DNA from: JAEYKI01 sp036679405
GTDB lineage: Bacteria; Bacillota; Clostridia; Christensenellales; Christensenellaceae
Direction of reading: 5' to 3'
Assembly (NCBI GenBank): GCA_036679405.1
Contig: JAVBVZ010000034.1
Span: 211,888-275,887, forward strand
DNA: 64,000 nucleotides
The position numbers were made by a program, and so were the translations under genes. This document shows, one piece after another, positions 1 to 8,460 of the stretch. Position 1 is the first letter of the stretch. Each line of letters begins with the position of its first letter. The notes under the pieces were generated by a model. It did no database searches. It saw nothing but the letters and a program-made list of their open reading frames with translations, and was not told the origin of the DNA.

Positions 1-403
1 GCATGATAATATTTAAAAAATTCCCCACCATCGGAATATTCAGGTTGCTCTGCGGATCAAATACATTGACGAGCCCAAAGCCCATCTGCATATCAATCAT
101 CTGGCCGGCAGTGAATACCAATGTGAAAAAAGCGTTCAGCACATATCCCAGCGCCAGCCCAAATAAAAGCTCTTTTACGCACAACAGTATGAAAATCAAG
201 ACATCGTTGTTGTAATCAAGACTCTGGCTGCTTTTTACCGTAGTAAAAAGCAAATAAGCAATGCAGGCGCAATAACCGATTTTGGCCATTGCCGGAATGT
301 TTTTCCGCCCGAAAACAGGCGAGGAAAATATGAGTCCGGATACCCGCAAAAGCAAAAGAAGCAGATAATCCCAATGAAAAATCCAGTCGTTTACGTAGCC
401 CAT
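1..403 (-). CDS. fliR: Flagellar export protein FliR (partial)
   Basis: FliR is an inner-membrane part of the flagellar type III export gate, assembling with FliP and FliQ. Only the N-terminal 134 codons lie in the window; the gene runs off the left edge. The frame starts at an ATG at 403, seven bases past the fliQ stop, with MGYVNDWIF followed by a long hydrophobic stretch (LLLLLLRVSGLIFSSP), a second one around residue 50, and the FliR-typical GQMIDMQMGFGLVNVFDP segment near residues 105-122. Gene order fliO-fliP-fliQ-fliR supports the call. No frameshift is seen in the visible part. Confidence 0.93.
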   Translation of the reverse strand, partial: MGYVNDWIFHWDYLLLLLLRVSGLIFSSPVFGRKNIPAMAKIGYCACIAYLLFTTVKSSQSLDYNNDVLIFILLCVKELLFGLALGYVLNAFFTLVFTAGQMIDMQMGFGLVNVFDPQSNLNIPMVGNFLNIIM

Positions 404-410
404 ATCAAAG

Positions 411-686
411 TTAACCCGAAACCATCACTGCCAAAGAAAACATGCGGTTTGTAAATTCGGTCAGATTGCTCAAAATATATCCGCCGCAAATCAGCAGTAC
501 CAGCAGGATCCCTATGATTTTCGGGATAAAAGTCATGGTTTGCTCATTGATCTGGGTCGCAGCCTGAAAAATAGATATAATAAGGCCGATTGCAAGCCCG
601 ATCCCAAGCATGGGCAGCGACACCATGAGAACTGTTTTTACCGCATCCTGCATTACAGTAATGATCGTATTTTGATCGATTTTCAC
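411..686 (-). CDS. fliQ: Flagellar export protein FliQ
   Basis: FliQ is a small two-helix membrane protein of the flagellar export gate. The 91-residue product has the usual family length, two hydrophobic helices (about residues 17-39 and 54-75) and the conserved FQAATQINEQTMTFIPK loop between them. The start is GTG at 686, with AAAGGAG about six bases upstream. It lies between fliP and fliR and is presumably translated from the same message. Nothing looks odd. Confidence 0.95.
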   Translation of the reverse strand: MKIDQNTIITVMQDAVKTVLMVSLPMLGIGLAIGLIISIFQAATQINEQTMTFIPKIIGILLVLLICGGYILSNLTEFTNRMFSLAVMVSG

Positions 687-713
687 TCAGCTCCTTTCAT
701 TTTAAAGTTGCCG

Positions 714-1505
714 TCAAGAAAAACTCGAGATCAGCGATTGGATCATAAGCCCCCATCCGTCCACCAGAATAAAAAGCAGAACCTTGAAAGGCAGGGATAT
801 CACGGTTGGGGGCAACATCATCATTCCCATAGCCATCAGGGTGCTTGCCACCACCATATCGATTACAATAAACGGGATATATATAAAAAACCCAATCTGA
901 AATCCCCGTTTGATCTCACTTGTAATATAAGCCGGAACAATCGTACTCATGGGTACCGCATCCAAACTCTCTGCGCTTTGCTGGTCCGATACGTCCAAAA
1001 ATAAATTCAGGTCCGATTTATATGTCTGTTTCAGCATAAATTCTCGAAGCGGCCCTTCGGCCGCCTCTACCGCCTCATCTGCCGTGATCTCCTGGTTCAT
1101 ATACGGTTCCAGCGCATCTGTTTTGATTTGGTCGACAACCGGCATCATCACAAAAAAAGTAAGGAACAGCGCAAGTGCGACAATCACCTGATTCGGCGGC
1201 GTCTGCTGCAGCCCCATCGCATTTCTTGCAAGAGACAAAACGATCACGATCCGCGTAAATCCGGTCATCATAAGCAGAATGGACGGCGCCAGACTAAGTA
1301 CGGTCAGCAGGCCGACAATCTTCAGGCTCTGGGAACGGCTGCCCAAAATCTGGGCCAAGGGGTCCGCACCTTCGTCCACCGTCGTCTGTTCGCTTCCGAC
1401 AGAGGCGCTTCCGCTTTGATCATCCAAAGATGTCGAGCATCCGCTTAATAAAACAACCAATAGCGTGATGACGATCACAAGCAATATAATCTTTGTCCGT
1501 TTCAC
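714..1505 (-). CDS. fliP: Flagellar export protein FliP with lipobox-like N-terminus
   Basis: FliP forms the core of the flagellar type III export gate. The 263-residue product carries the FliP signature (TGFTRIVIVLSLARNAMGL, QTPPNQVIV; later FIPFIVIDMVVAS). The start is GTG at 1505 with only a weak ribosome site. FliP proteins are known to carry a cleavable signal peptide. Here the N-terminal hydrophobic stretch ends in LLSGC at Cys23, which reads as a lipoprotein signal (lipobox), followed by a Ser/Gly/Glu-rich linker of about 25 residues before the FliP domain. Whether it is lipidated is inference. Confidence 0.95.
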   Translation of the reverse strand: MKRTKIILLVIVITLLVVLLSGCSTSLDDQSGSASVGSEQTTVDEGADPLAQILGSRSQSLKIVGLLTVLSLAPSILLMMTGFTRIVIVLSLARNAMGLQQTPPNQVIVALALFLTFFVMMPVVDQIKTDALEPYMNQEITADEAVEAAEGPLREFMLKQTYKSDLNLFLDVSDQQSAESLDAVPMSTIVPAYITSEIKRGFQIGFFIYIPFIVIDMVVASTLMAMGMMMLPPTVISLPFKVLLFILVDGWGLMIQSLISSFS

Positions 1506-1590
1506 ACCTAACCCATAGCCTTTCTTGTATGCTTGCCTGTCGCCCGGATGAGGCGCGTATCCGGCAGAAGATGTGCATTTAAGCCTTCTG

Positions 1591-2124
1591 TCACTTACGG
1601 TCGCCTTGCCCGCTCTCTTTTGTTTTCTTTATTTCATCTTGCAGGCGGACTCCGAACGGAAGCGAATCTTTCTTATAGTAATTTTTAAAAACCACCTTGA
1701 AACTGTCAAAAAAGCGTGCAGAAAAACGGCCTTCCCTGCCCCGCTGCGCCTGATACGCCTCCGGGCGGGAGGGTTCGTCTCCGGGCTCCTCCGTTTCGGC
1801 CTCGGACTCTTTTGCATATTCTTTTTTTAATTTATCCAAAAGTTTGATATCTTGTCCCGTTGTTGCCATGAGGTAACGTTTTCCCTCAAACTCAACAACC
1901 ATAATGCTTTTATCGCGGTCGACCGGCACCCTGTCCAGCACGGATATATACCGGCCTTCCTTCCACTTGAATTTTGTGCCCGTTTTTTTGTTGTCCGGCT
2001 TCCTGACGCCTTTTTTCATAGCGCGCTTCGAAACGTACCTGGTCAGGAAATACGCGCCGAGCACCAAAAGAACCAAATAAAAGATCAGTATAATTACGTC
2101 CTGCGCATGAATCTCCGTAGCCAT
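1591..2124 (-). CDS. fliO: FliO-like flagellar biosynthesis protein
   Basis: FliO is a small, poorly conserved membrane protein that helps FliP assemble. This 177-residue product has one N-terminal transmembrane helix (about residues 9-28), then a basic cytoplasmic part with the FliO-type pattern RYISVLDRVPVDRDKSIMVVEFEGKRYLMATTGQDIKLLDKL at about 58-99. The C-terminal third is charged and low in complexity. Its place just upstream of fliP is the main support. The ribosome site is weak. Confidence 0.85.
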   Translation of the reverse strand: MATEIHAQDVIILIFYLVLLVLGAYFLTRYVSKRAMKKGVRKPDNKKTGTKFKWKEGRYISVLDRVPVDRDKSIMVVEFEGKRYLMATTGQDIKLLDKLKKEYAKESEAETEEPGDEPSRPEAYQAQRGREGRFSARFFDSFKVVFKNYYKKDSLPFGVRLQDEIKKTKESGQGDRK

Positions 2125-2155
2125 CTCAGATGTCCAGTCTCCCGTCTTTTAGCCG

Positions 2156-2452
2156 CTAAACCTGCATATTCATGATCTGGTTGTATGCGTCCACTACCTT
2201 GTTTCGAACCTCCACGACCAAATTCAAAGACAGCTCCGCTTTCTCCATATCAACCATCACCTGGGCAATATCGTCCGTCTGTCCGCTTAAAAGCGCATCC
2301 GTTCCATCCTGCGAAACCGTTTGCATATCCTCCGCAGTTTTTATTGCATCCGAAAGCATGTCTTTAAAGGAAGCCGTCAGATTTTCGTTCTTACTTCCGC
2401 TGCTGCCTGAAAGCTGCAGTCCCGCAGCAGCATCCAAACCCGTGATATTCAT
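2156..2452 (-). CDS. fliE: Flagellar hook-basal body protein FliE
   Basis: FliE is the adaptor between the MS ring and the rod. The product is 98 residues, the usual FliE length, with the conserved C-terminal half (SFKDMLSDAI, AQVMVDMEKAELSLNL, VRNKVVDAYNQIMNMQV). The frame stays open further upstream, but the ATG at 2452 is preferred because GGAGGG sits just ahead of it and the product then matches the family length. It follows flgC in the flgB-flgC-fliE arrangement. Confidence 0.95.
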   Translation of the reverse strand: MNITGLDAAAGLQLSGSSGSKNENLTASFKDMLSDAIKTAEDMQTVSQDGTDALLSGQTDDIAQVMVDMEKAELSLNLVVEVRNKVVDAYNQIMNMQV

Positions 2453-2474
2453 ATTTTCCCTCCTTGCATTGCAT

Positions 2475-2912
2475 TTATTTTCCGATATCCATGGCGGCCA
2501 TTGCCATGCTTTTTGTTGCATTTACCGCCGTAACATTGGCTTCATAAGAACGCGTTGCAGACATCATGTCCACCATTTCGGTCGCAAGGTCTACATTCGG
2601 CATGCTTACATAACCGTATTCATCCGCATCCGGATGCGTCGGATCATATTTTAATTGAAATTCGCTCTCATCCTCCGCAATCTCAGAAACCCTGACGCCG
2701 CCGCCCGCCGCTCCCGCGGAACTGCTGTCAAAATAAAAGGAAAAAGGTTGCGCTTCTTTTTCCTGAAATATTACATACCGCCTGCGGTAAGGCTGGCCGT
2801 CCGCAGTGCGGGTCGTATCGATATTCGCAATGTTTTCGGAGATCACATCCATTCTCAGACGCTGCGCCGTTAAGGCCGACGCGCTTACGTCAAGCGACTC
2901 TAAAAATGCCAT
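2475..2912 (-). CDS. flgC: Flagellar proximal rod protein FlgC
   Basis: FlgC is a proximal rod subunit. The 145-residue protein has the rod/hook N-terminal motif (LDVSASALTAQRLRMDVISENIANIDTTRT) and the matching C-terminal motif (YVSMPNVDLATEMVDMMSATRSYEANVTAVNATKSM), both involved in coiled-coil packing in the axial structure. The start is ATG at 2912 with GGAAGG upstream, four bases after the flgB stop. Length is normal for the family. Confidence 0.97.
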   Translation of the reverse strand: MAFLESLDVSASALTAQRLRMDVISENIANIDTTRTADGQPYRRRYVIFQEKEAQPFSFYFDSSSAGAAGGGVRVSEIAEDESEFQLKYDPTHPDADEYGYVSMPNVDLATEMVDMMSATRSYEANVTAVNATKSMAMAAMDIGK

Positions 2913-2916
2913 ACTC

Positions 2917-3324
2917 TTACCTCCCTTCCGTTATCGCAAGGCGCAGCTGCGTGAATTCCCCGGAAATCTTTCGCGTCAGCGCATTGTAGTAGATCACATT
3001 CTTTGCAAGGTCCGTCATCTCTTTATCAATATCCACATTGTTTCCGTCCATGCGTGCAGTCGTATCCTCGTTTACCTGAACGACCGGCTTGACGTCTTCC
3101 AGGGACGAAGTCCCTATATCCATATGGGTAGGACGGGTTTTCTTTAAAGCAATCCCCTCTTTCTCGCTCTGAAGAGACTGCCTGTACAGGTCTTCAAATT
3201 CAACGGAAGATGTTTTGAAATCCGGCGTGTCCGCATTTGCCACGTTGTTCATGATAACCGAATTCCGGGTCCATGATGCCGAAAGACCCTTTTGCAGAGT
3301 ATTCACATCTTTAAAAATATCCAT
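2917..3324 (-). CDS. flgB: Flagellar proximal rod protein FlgB
   Basis: FlgB is a proximal rod subunit. The 135-residue product has the rod motif NSVIMNNVANADTPDFK and a C-terminal helix (VDIDKEMTDLAKNVIYYNALTRKI). The frame is open upstream for 32 more codons, but these would encode a basic, low-complexity stretch. The ATG at 3324 has GAGGAGGG eight bases ahead and gives the normal length. The 205 bases upstream (3325-3529) are AT-rich and hold a small 5-bp hairpin; no convincing sigma-28 site was found there, so the promoter of this rod/export operon is unresolved. Confidence 0.96.
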   Translation of the reverse strand: MDIFKDVNTLQKGLSASWTRNSVIMNNVANADTPDFKTSSVEFEDLYRQSLQSEKEGIALKKTRPTHMDIGTSSLEDVKPVVQVNEDTTARMDGNNVDIDKEMTDLAKNVIYYNALTRKISGEFTQLRLAITEGR

Positions 3325-3529
3325 AGATAGAACCCTCCTCTTATGTTTTTTTGTTGTGTTTTTATTACTTTTTTTACATTTATTTCTTGATATCAGACAA
3401 CAAAAAAGCGCTAACTCCACCCCGAATTAGCTCTTTACTTCATTCATTAGAATTTCTATGTTCTACTTTATTGCATTTTAGTCAAAAAATCAAGGCTTTT
3501 TTCTAAAAATTCGACAATTTGTGACTTTT

Positions 3530-4603
3530 TTATAAATTAAGTACTTTTTGTACGGTTATATTGAGAGTACCCCTGTCATTTTTAAGATCAATATATTCTT
3601 TGGTGGTCTTGCCGCCCTCAATAACCTGCACTTTGGGCCGCATACCCGCGGATTCAAAATTCTTAGCAACAATCCCTTCCACGCCGTTGCTCAGCTGAAC
3701 GCACGTTCCCACAGGATAGGGCGCTACTTTTTGAATAAAAGCTTCCACCACGGCCGGATCAAACATCTCATTAAACCCGCTCATGATATATTCGACAGCA
3801 TCGGACGGCAGCATCGCTTTTCTGTAAGGACGGTTGGAAGTAAGTGCGTCGTACACGTCCGCTACAGCGCTGATCCGTCCAAATATATGGATATCTTTGC
3901 CGGAAATCCCACCGGGGTATCCGCCGCCGCCAAACTTTTCATGATGCTCAAGGACGGTTTTTAAAGCGTTTTCCGTCAGGTCGTTGGAATTTTTTAAATA
4001 CTCAAATCCTTTTATGACATGCCCTTTTACAATTTCAAACTCTTCCGCGGTCAATTTTCCATTTTTATTTAAAATGCTCTTTTCAATGAAGATTTTCCCA
4101 ATATCATGCACCATGGCCCCCATTGCAAGTTCCTGCAAACTTGCTCTGTCCAGCTTCATCACGGTGCCCAAAACCACCGACAGAACGGCAACGTTCAGGC
4201 AATGGGAAAAGGTATAGTCATCATACGTACGTAAATCGACAATATTGACCATGACTTTCCTGTTTTGAAGGATTTCATCTACAATATTCCCAATCACGTA
4301 GCGCATGGTCTTTAAGTGGGAAGAAACCTTTTTCTTTTTCGCTCTTTCCGAATCAATAAAAACAGAACGGATTTCCTCCTTTGCTTTATACATCAGTTCA
4401 TCGCCTACAATATTGGCAACCTTAAGATCTTTTGAAATATCGTCGTCAACATACGCCCCCTGAAATCCTATCGTGCGCAGCCGGCTGATAAGCTGGTCGC
4501 TTAAAACCACCCCATGACGGAGAAAGACCCTGTTGCCATAAAGTTTTAAATCCATTGCAATCTTTTGTCCGTCGTGAAGGCAACCGGCAGGAACAAATCT
4601 CAT
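3530..4603 (-). CDS. HD-GYP domain c-di-GMP phosphodiesterase
   Basis: Proteins with an HD-GYP domain hydrolyse cyclic di-GMP. The 357-residue protein has no transmembrane segment. An N-terminal part of about 130 residues is followed by the catalytic domain with HCLNVAVLS, the metal-binding pair in VHDIGKIFI, and the GYP loop as HHEKFGGGGYPGG; it ends in a beta-rich tail of about 60 residues. The start ATG at 4603 has AAGGAGG nine bases ahead. It lies between a chemoreceptor gene and the rod operon, which suggests a link between c-di-GMP and motility. That link is inference. Confidence 0.92.
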   Translation of the reverse strand: MRFVPAGCLHDGQKIAMDLKLYGNRVFLRHGVVLSDQLISRLRTIGFQGAYVDDDISKDLKVANIVGDELMYKAKEEIRSVFIDSERAKKKKVSSHLKTMRYVIGNIVDEILQNRKVMVNIVDLRTYDDYTFSHCLNVAVLSVVLGTVMKLDRASLQELAMGAMVHDIGKIFIEKSILNKNGKLTAEEFEIVKGHVIKGFEYLKNSNDLTENALKTVLEHHEKFGGGGYPGGISGKDIHIFGRISAVADVYDALTSNRPYRKAMLPSDAVEYIMSGFNEMFDPAVVEAFIQKVAPYPVGTCVQLSNGVEGIVAKNFESAGMRPKVQVIEGGKTTKEYIDLKNDRGTLNITVQKVLNL

Positions 4604-4650
4604 TTGATGATCCTCCTTTTCTGTCTGGGCCCATATCCGCTATAGATTTC

Positions 4651-4682
4651 GGCTGCGCGGACCTTCAATGATCCGCGCAGCC
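4651..4682. other. Perfect 11-bp inverted repeat between mcp and the HD-GYP gene
   Basis: GGCTGCGCGGA at 4651-4661 is repeated inverted at 4672-4682 around a 10-base loop. Read with the minus-strand genes it has no T-run behind it, so it is not a standard intrinsic terminator there; on the plus strand it is followed by only TTTT. It may act as an attenuator or protect the 3' end of the mcp message. Confidence 0.6.
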
Positions 4683-4748
4683 TTTTCCCCATGCCTCTTA
4701 CATTCTCAATGCATAAAACTGCAAAGACACATGCTTATATTTTTTAGG

Positions 4749-7028
4749 TCAATATTTTTCGTCGCTGCTTTCTTCCATTTCAAACGTCTGCGCCGCATAA
4801 TCTGTATTCCGGGAAAGCTTCTGCCCGTCAAACTGTTCGGCCACGCTATCCCTCAATTTGAAGTTTGCAACTTTTTCCTTAAGCATTTCGGCTTGTCCGG
4901 ATAACTCTTCGCTTGCCGCCGCACCTTCCTCAGCCGTAGCGGAGTTAGTCTGCACCACCTGCGACATCTGTTCGATCCCCTGATTGACCTGCGTGATCCC
5001 GGCTGCCTGTTCGTTGGACGCCACGGCAATCTCTTCACCCAGCTTAACCGTGTTATCGACACTGGCCACAATGTTTTCCAGCGCTTGCGCGGTCCCCTGT
5101 GCAATCTTGGTCCCGACGCCCACCTTTTTGATGGAACCCTCGATCAGTTCGGTTGTTTCCCGGGCCGCATTTGCGCTTCGCGCAGCCAGATTCCTGACTT
5201 CTTCGGCCACCACTGCAAAGCCTTTCCCGTGAACGCCCGCCCGGGCCGCTTCTACCGCGGCATTCAGGGCCAGTATATTTGTCTGGAATGCAATGTCGTC
5301 TATCACTTTAATGATCTTGGAAATATTTTCGGAAGATTCATTAATCTCTTCCATGGATTTGAGCATTTCCTTCATCTGCTCATTGCCTTCCATCGCCGCT
5401 TTCTTGGCTTCCAGCGCCATTTCGTTGGATTTGTTCGAATTTTCGGCATTTTCACGGGTTTGCTGAGCGATCTGCGTTATGGATGCGGTCAACTCCTCTA
5501 TGGAGCTTGCCTGTTCGGTCGCCCCCTGTGATATCGCCTGGTTTCCTTCCGAAACCTGCGCGCTTCCCAGCGCTACCTGCCCGGCCGCCGTATTGATCTC
5601 ATAGATCAGTTCGTTAAAAGTATCTATGATATGATTGATGGATTCTTTCAGCTCAATATAATCGCCTTTATACTCGGAAGTGATATTGACCCGAAGGTTT
5701 CCTTTTTCGATCTCGCCTAAGATATCGGATATTTGGCTGATATAGCCTTTCACCGAATTAATGGTTTCATTAAGCGCATCTTTGATCTTCGCGTGGTCTC
5801 CCATATAATTCCCGGTCACATTGACCTGCAGGTTGCCTTTGGCCATTTCGCCCAGAACCGCGGACGCCTCGTTCACCGGCCCGATCACCGCATCCAGCGT
5901 CGCATTGAATCCTTCCACGATGTGGCGGAATTCTCCCTGATGCTTTTCGGCGTCCGCCCGCGAGGTTAAGTTGCCCTGAACAGCTTCTTCTCCAAGTTTA
6001 TTGGAATCCTTCACCAGCGCACGGATAGCGTCCAGGCAAACATTGAAGCTTTGGCTCATCTGCGCAAACTGTTCATAAAGATGTTTTGTATCTTCATCCG
6101 GCTCGGCAACTTCAAACGCACAGTTCAGTTCACCGCGTGAAAGTTTTTCTAAATTCACAACCATTTTTTCTACAAAATCGCCGGCATATTCGCTATTTTT
6201 CTTTGCAACGATCTGCGCGTGCTCCACATCTTTAAAGGCGCTCCGCACTTCTCCGTCAATAATGCCGGCCAACTGTCCCGCTTCATCACCCGAATTCACC
6301 TGCAAAGGCGCATCTAAGTCTCCGCTTGCAATCGCTTTTGCGCATTTTGCCGTTGCAACGATCGGCTTGCTGACGATCCGGCTGATGACGATTCCTAAGA
6401 TTATGGAAGTCGCCACGCCGCCCGCGATGAAGATAAGTATCATCCACAAGGCCTGCTCGGACGTCTCTTCCGCAACCTGCTGGTTCATATCCACCGCCTG
6501 CAGTACCAGATCATTGGCAGTTAAAAAGCTGCTTCGCGCAGTCATGCTCGCATCCAGCGTCTGTTCATCCAGCGAAGTGACCTGCGAATCATCTTCTGAA
6601 ACACCCGAAGCAAGCAGATCGTCCTTTTGCTTGGAAAGGTTTACAACCGTCGTATCATCTACCTTCCACGCCGCAAGCGCTACCTTGGTCTGATTCCAAA
6701 GCTCTTCTTCTTCCGGTGTTTTGGCAATCTCGCTGTAGATGTCAATAGCCTCCTGCTGCTGAACAAACGCCTCGTCAATATAATCATATTGCGCCTGGCG
6801 CAGTTCGGGATCCATCATCCGCCTGTTTATAAGTCCTCTTTCTCCCACCATTACCTGCTGCTGCGTATCGCTGATGGTCAAAAGCTGCATCACCGAAGGC
6901 ATCCGGACATCTGCAATTTCCTGCATGGAAGTCAGCCCCACAAACCCGATCACACCTGCAATCACAGCTACTATCACAAACCCAAAGATCAGTTTGGAAG
7001 CGATTTTCATATTTAAAAACCATTTCAT
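4749..7028 (-). CDS. mcp: Methyl-accepting chemotaxis protein with a poly-HAMP array
   Basis: This is a transmembrane chemoreceptor of 759 residues. TM1 is at about residues 10-32, an extracellular four-helix-type sensor follows, and TM2 is at about 193-215. Between TM2 and the signalling domain there are five HAMP-like signatures (GDLDAPL, GELNCAF, GNLTSRA, GNLQVNV, GNLRVNI). The signalling tip is clear: IDDIAFQTNILALNAAVEAARAG. The ATG at 7028 is chosen over an upstream TTG because GGGGAG lies ahead of it. No CheR-tethering pentapeptide is seen at the C-terminus. It follows cheW by a few bases and probably shares the promoter at 7593-7619. Confidence 0.95.
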   Translation of the reverse strand: MKWFLNMKIASKLIFGFVIVAVIAGVIGFVGLTSMQEIADVRMPSVMQLLTISDTQQQVMVGERGLINRRMMDPELRQAQYDYIDEAFVQQQEAIDIYSEIAKTPEEEELWNQTKVALAAWKVDDTTVVNLSKQKDDLLASGVSEDDSQVTSLDEQTLDASMTARSSFLTANDLVLQAVDMNQQVAEETSEQALWMILIFIAGGVATSIILGIVISRIVSKPIVATAKCAKAIASGDLDAPLQVNSGDEAGQLAGIIDGEVRSAFKDVEHAQIVAKKNSEYAGDFVEKMVVNLEKLSRGELNCAFEVAEPDEDTKHLYEQFAQMSQSFNVCLDAIRALVKDSNKLGEEAVQGNLTSRADAEKHQGEFRHIVEGFNATLDAVIGPVNEASAVLGEMAKGNLQVNVTGNYMGDHAKIKDALNETINSVKGYISQISDILGEIEKGNLRVNITSEYKGDYIELKESINHIIDTFNELIYEINTAAGQVALGSAQVSEGNQAISQGATEQASSIEELTASITQIAQQTRENAENSNKSNEMALEAKKAAMEGNEQMKEMLKSMEEINESSENISKIIKVIDDIAFQTNILALNAAVEAARAGVHGKGFAVVAEEVRNLAARSANAARETTELIEGSIKKVGVGTKIAQGTAQALENIVASVDNTVKLGEEIAVASNEQAAGITQVNQGIEQMSQVVQTNSATAEEGAAASEELSGQAEMLKEKVANFKLRDSVAEQFDGQKLSRNTDYAAQTFEMEESSDEKY

Positions 7029-7030
7029 AA

Positions 7031-7519
7031 TCAATTCTCCCCTATAGCCCGTACTTCTTCGTCTGAAAAAAGTTTTTCACAAGACAACAATAGTTTTACG
7101 TCTTCTCCGACTTTTCCGATACCGGCCAGATACCTGTTTTGCAGACCCGTCCGGTAATCGGGCGGCGGAACGATATTGTCGTCGTCAATCTTCAGCACTT
7201 CGGCAACTTTGTCGACAATCAACCCCACCGTGATATCGTTCGTTTCGATCACAATGATGCATGTCCGGTCGTTGTAAGCCACCGTTTCCTTTTCAAACTT
7301 CAGCCGGACGTCCACCACGGGGATAATCTTTCCCCTCAGATTGATGATTCCTTTGATGTAATTGGGAGCTTCGGGCAGAGGCGTAATAGGCTGCATTCCG
7401 ATGATCTCCGTCACGAAGCGTATCTCTATCCCAAACACTTCTTCTCCCAGCGCAAATGTCAAAAAACGGCCGTGCTGCGTATCTTCAGTTTCGTTAAGCT
7501 CTTCTCTGCTGAGTGTCAT
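7031..7519 (-). CDS. cheW: Chemotaxis coupling protein CheW
   Basis: CheW links chemoreceptors to the kinase CheA. The 162-residue product has the CheW beta-barrel pattern: FLTFALGEEVFGIEI, then YIKGIINLRGKIIPVVDVRLKF and VGLIVDKVAEVL. The start ATG at 7519 has AGGAGG six bases ahead. The mcp start lies just beyond its stop, so the two are probably co-translated. The 87-base gap upstream to cheR contains a sigma-28 -10 element. Confidence 0.96.
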   Translation of the reverse strand: MTLSREELNETEDTQHGRFLTFALGEEVFGIEIRFVTEIIGMQPITPLPEAPNYIKGIINLRGKIIPVVDVRLKFEKETVAYNDRTCIIVIETNDITVGLIVDKVAEVLKIDDDNIVPPPDYRTGLQNRYLAGIGKVGEDVKLLLSCEKLFSDEEVRAIGEN

Positions 7520-7592
7520 TTTCTTCCTCCTATCTGTAATTCATTCAATCAAACGGCCGGTTTTGCCGCCCTGCCGCCTTTTAAACCAGCTG

Positions 7593-7619
7593 TTATCGGC
7601 CTTTCTTTAGGCTTTTTTG
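7593..7619 (-). promoter_or_regulatory. Sigma-28 (SigD)-type promoter for cheW-mcp
   Basis: On the minus strand CAAA (7616-7619), 15 bases, then GCCGATAA (7593-7600). The -10 element is a perfect match to the sigma-28 consensus, the spacing is exact and the -35 matches three of four. It overlaps the last codons of cheR, so cheW and mcp could be made apart from the upstream genes. Confidence 0.7.
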
Positions 7620-8416
7620 TAAATAGACGGGCTTACATACTTAAAATTCGTTTTGCTGCTCGCCAGCGTTTCGGACATTCCGATAAACAGGTACCCGCCC
7701 GGATGCATACAGTCATAAAATCTTCCCGCCAGCTCTTCCCGCGTTTTTGCGTCAAAATAAATCATCACATTCCTGCAAAAAATAATATGAAACTTTTTTT
7801 TGAATGCAAACGTTTTTTCCATCAGGTTGAAATTTCGAAAAATCACTTCTTTTTGCACGGCACTGCTTATCCGGTAATTGCCCTCTTCCGCAGGCACAAA
7901 ATGCTTTTTTATCCAAGATGCGGGAATTTTATTCATCCTGTCCAAAGAATAGGTCCCCGTGCGCGCGGCCGTCAAAACTTTTGCTGATATGTCCGTTGCC
8001 AGAATGCGGGTGTCCATATTTTTTCTGACGCCCGAAAAATAATCGTTTAGCGTCATGACAATGGAATACGGTTCCTCGCCGGAAGAGCAGCCTGCGCTCC
8101 ATATGCACAGATTATTGTCGCGGATACGCGCAAGCACTTCGGGCAAAGCAACGCTTTTCATAAACGTAAAATGCTGCTCTTCGCGCATAAAATATGTAAA
8201 ATTCGTCGTCAGCCTGGATACCAGCAATGAGATCTCTTTGCCGGTGATATCGTTTAAAATGTAATCAATATAAGCGGAAAAGGTTTCAAACCCTTTTTGG
8301 GAAACCAGCGCGCTCAGCCGCGTTTCAATAAGTTTTTGTTTATGCGCAAGATTAATGCCAAAAGAATCATACATCAAATCGCGCAGGCGTATAAAATCCC
8401 TCTCCTCCAGATACAT
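7607..8416 (-). CDS. cheR: Chemotaxis methyltransferase CheR
   Basis: CheR methylates glutamates on chemoreceptors using S-adenosylmethionine. The 269-residue protein has the N-terminal helical domain, the SAM-binding segment (LCIWSAGCSSGEEPYSIVM), the ILATDIS motif and the FCRNVMIYFD motif typical of the family. Length is normal. The start ATG at 8416 has a GGGG-type site upstream. It lies in the fliD operon after the yaaR-like gene. Confidence 0.97.
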   Translation of the reverse strand: MYLEERDFIRLRDLMYDSFGINLAHKQKLIETRLSALVSQKGFETFSAYIDYILNDITGKEISLLVSRLTTNFTYFMREEQHFTFMKSVALPEVLARIRDNNLCIWSAGCSSGEEPYSIVMTLNDYFSGVRKNMDTRILATDISAKVLTAARTGTYSLDRMNKIPASWIKKHFVPAEEGNYRISSAVQKEVIFRNFNLMEKTFAFKKKFHIIFCRNVMIYFDAKTREELAGRFYDCMHPGGYLFIGMSETLASSKTNFKYVSPSIYKKA

Positions 8417-8460
8417 TCTTTTTCCCCATCCAAGCTTTCCGGCCGTCTTTTTCCCGGCCT

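Noticed and set aside
3325..3529. A possible sigma-28 site or c-di-GMP riboswitch upstream of flgB.
   Set aside because: The best -10/-35 match has poor boxes, and no riboswitch core could be made out by eye.
4651..4690. Hairpin behind the mcp gene as an intrinsic terminator.
   Set aside because: On the minus strand it lacks a T-run, so it is listed only as an inverted repeat.
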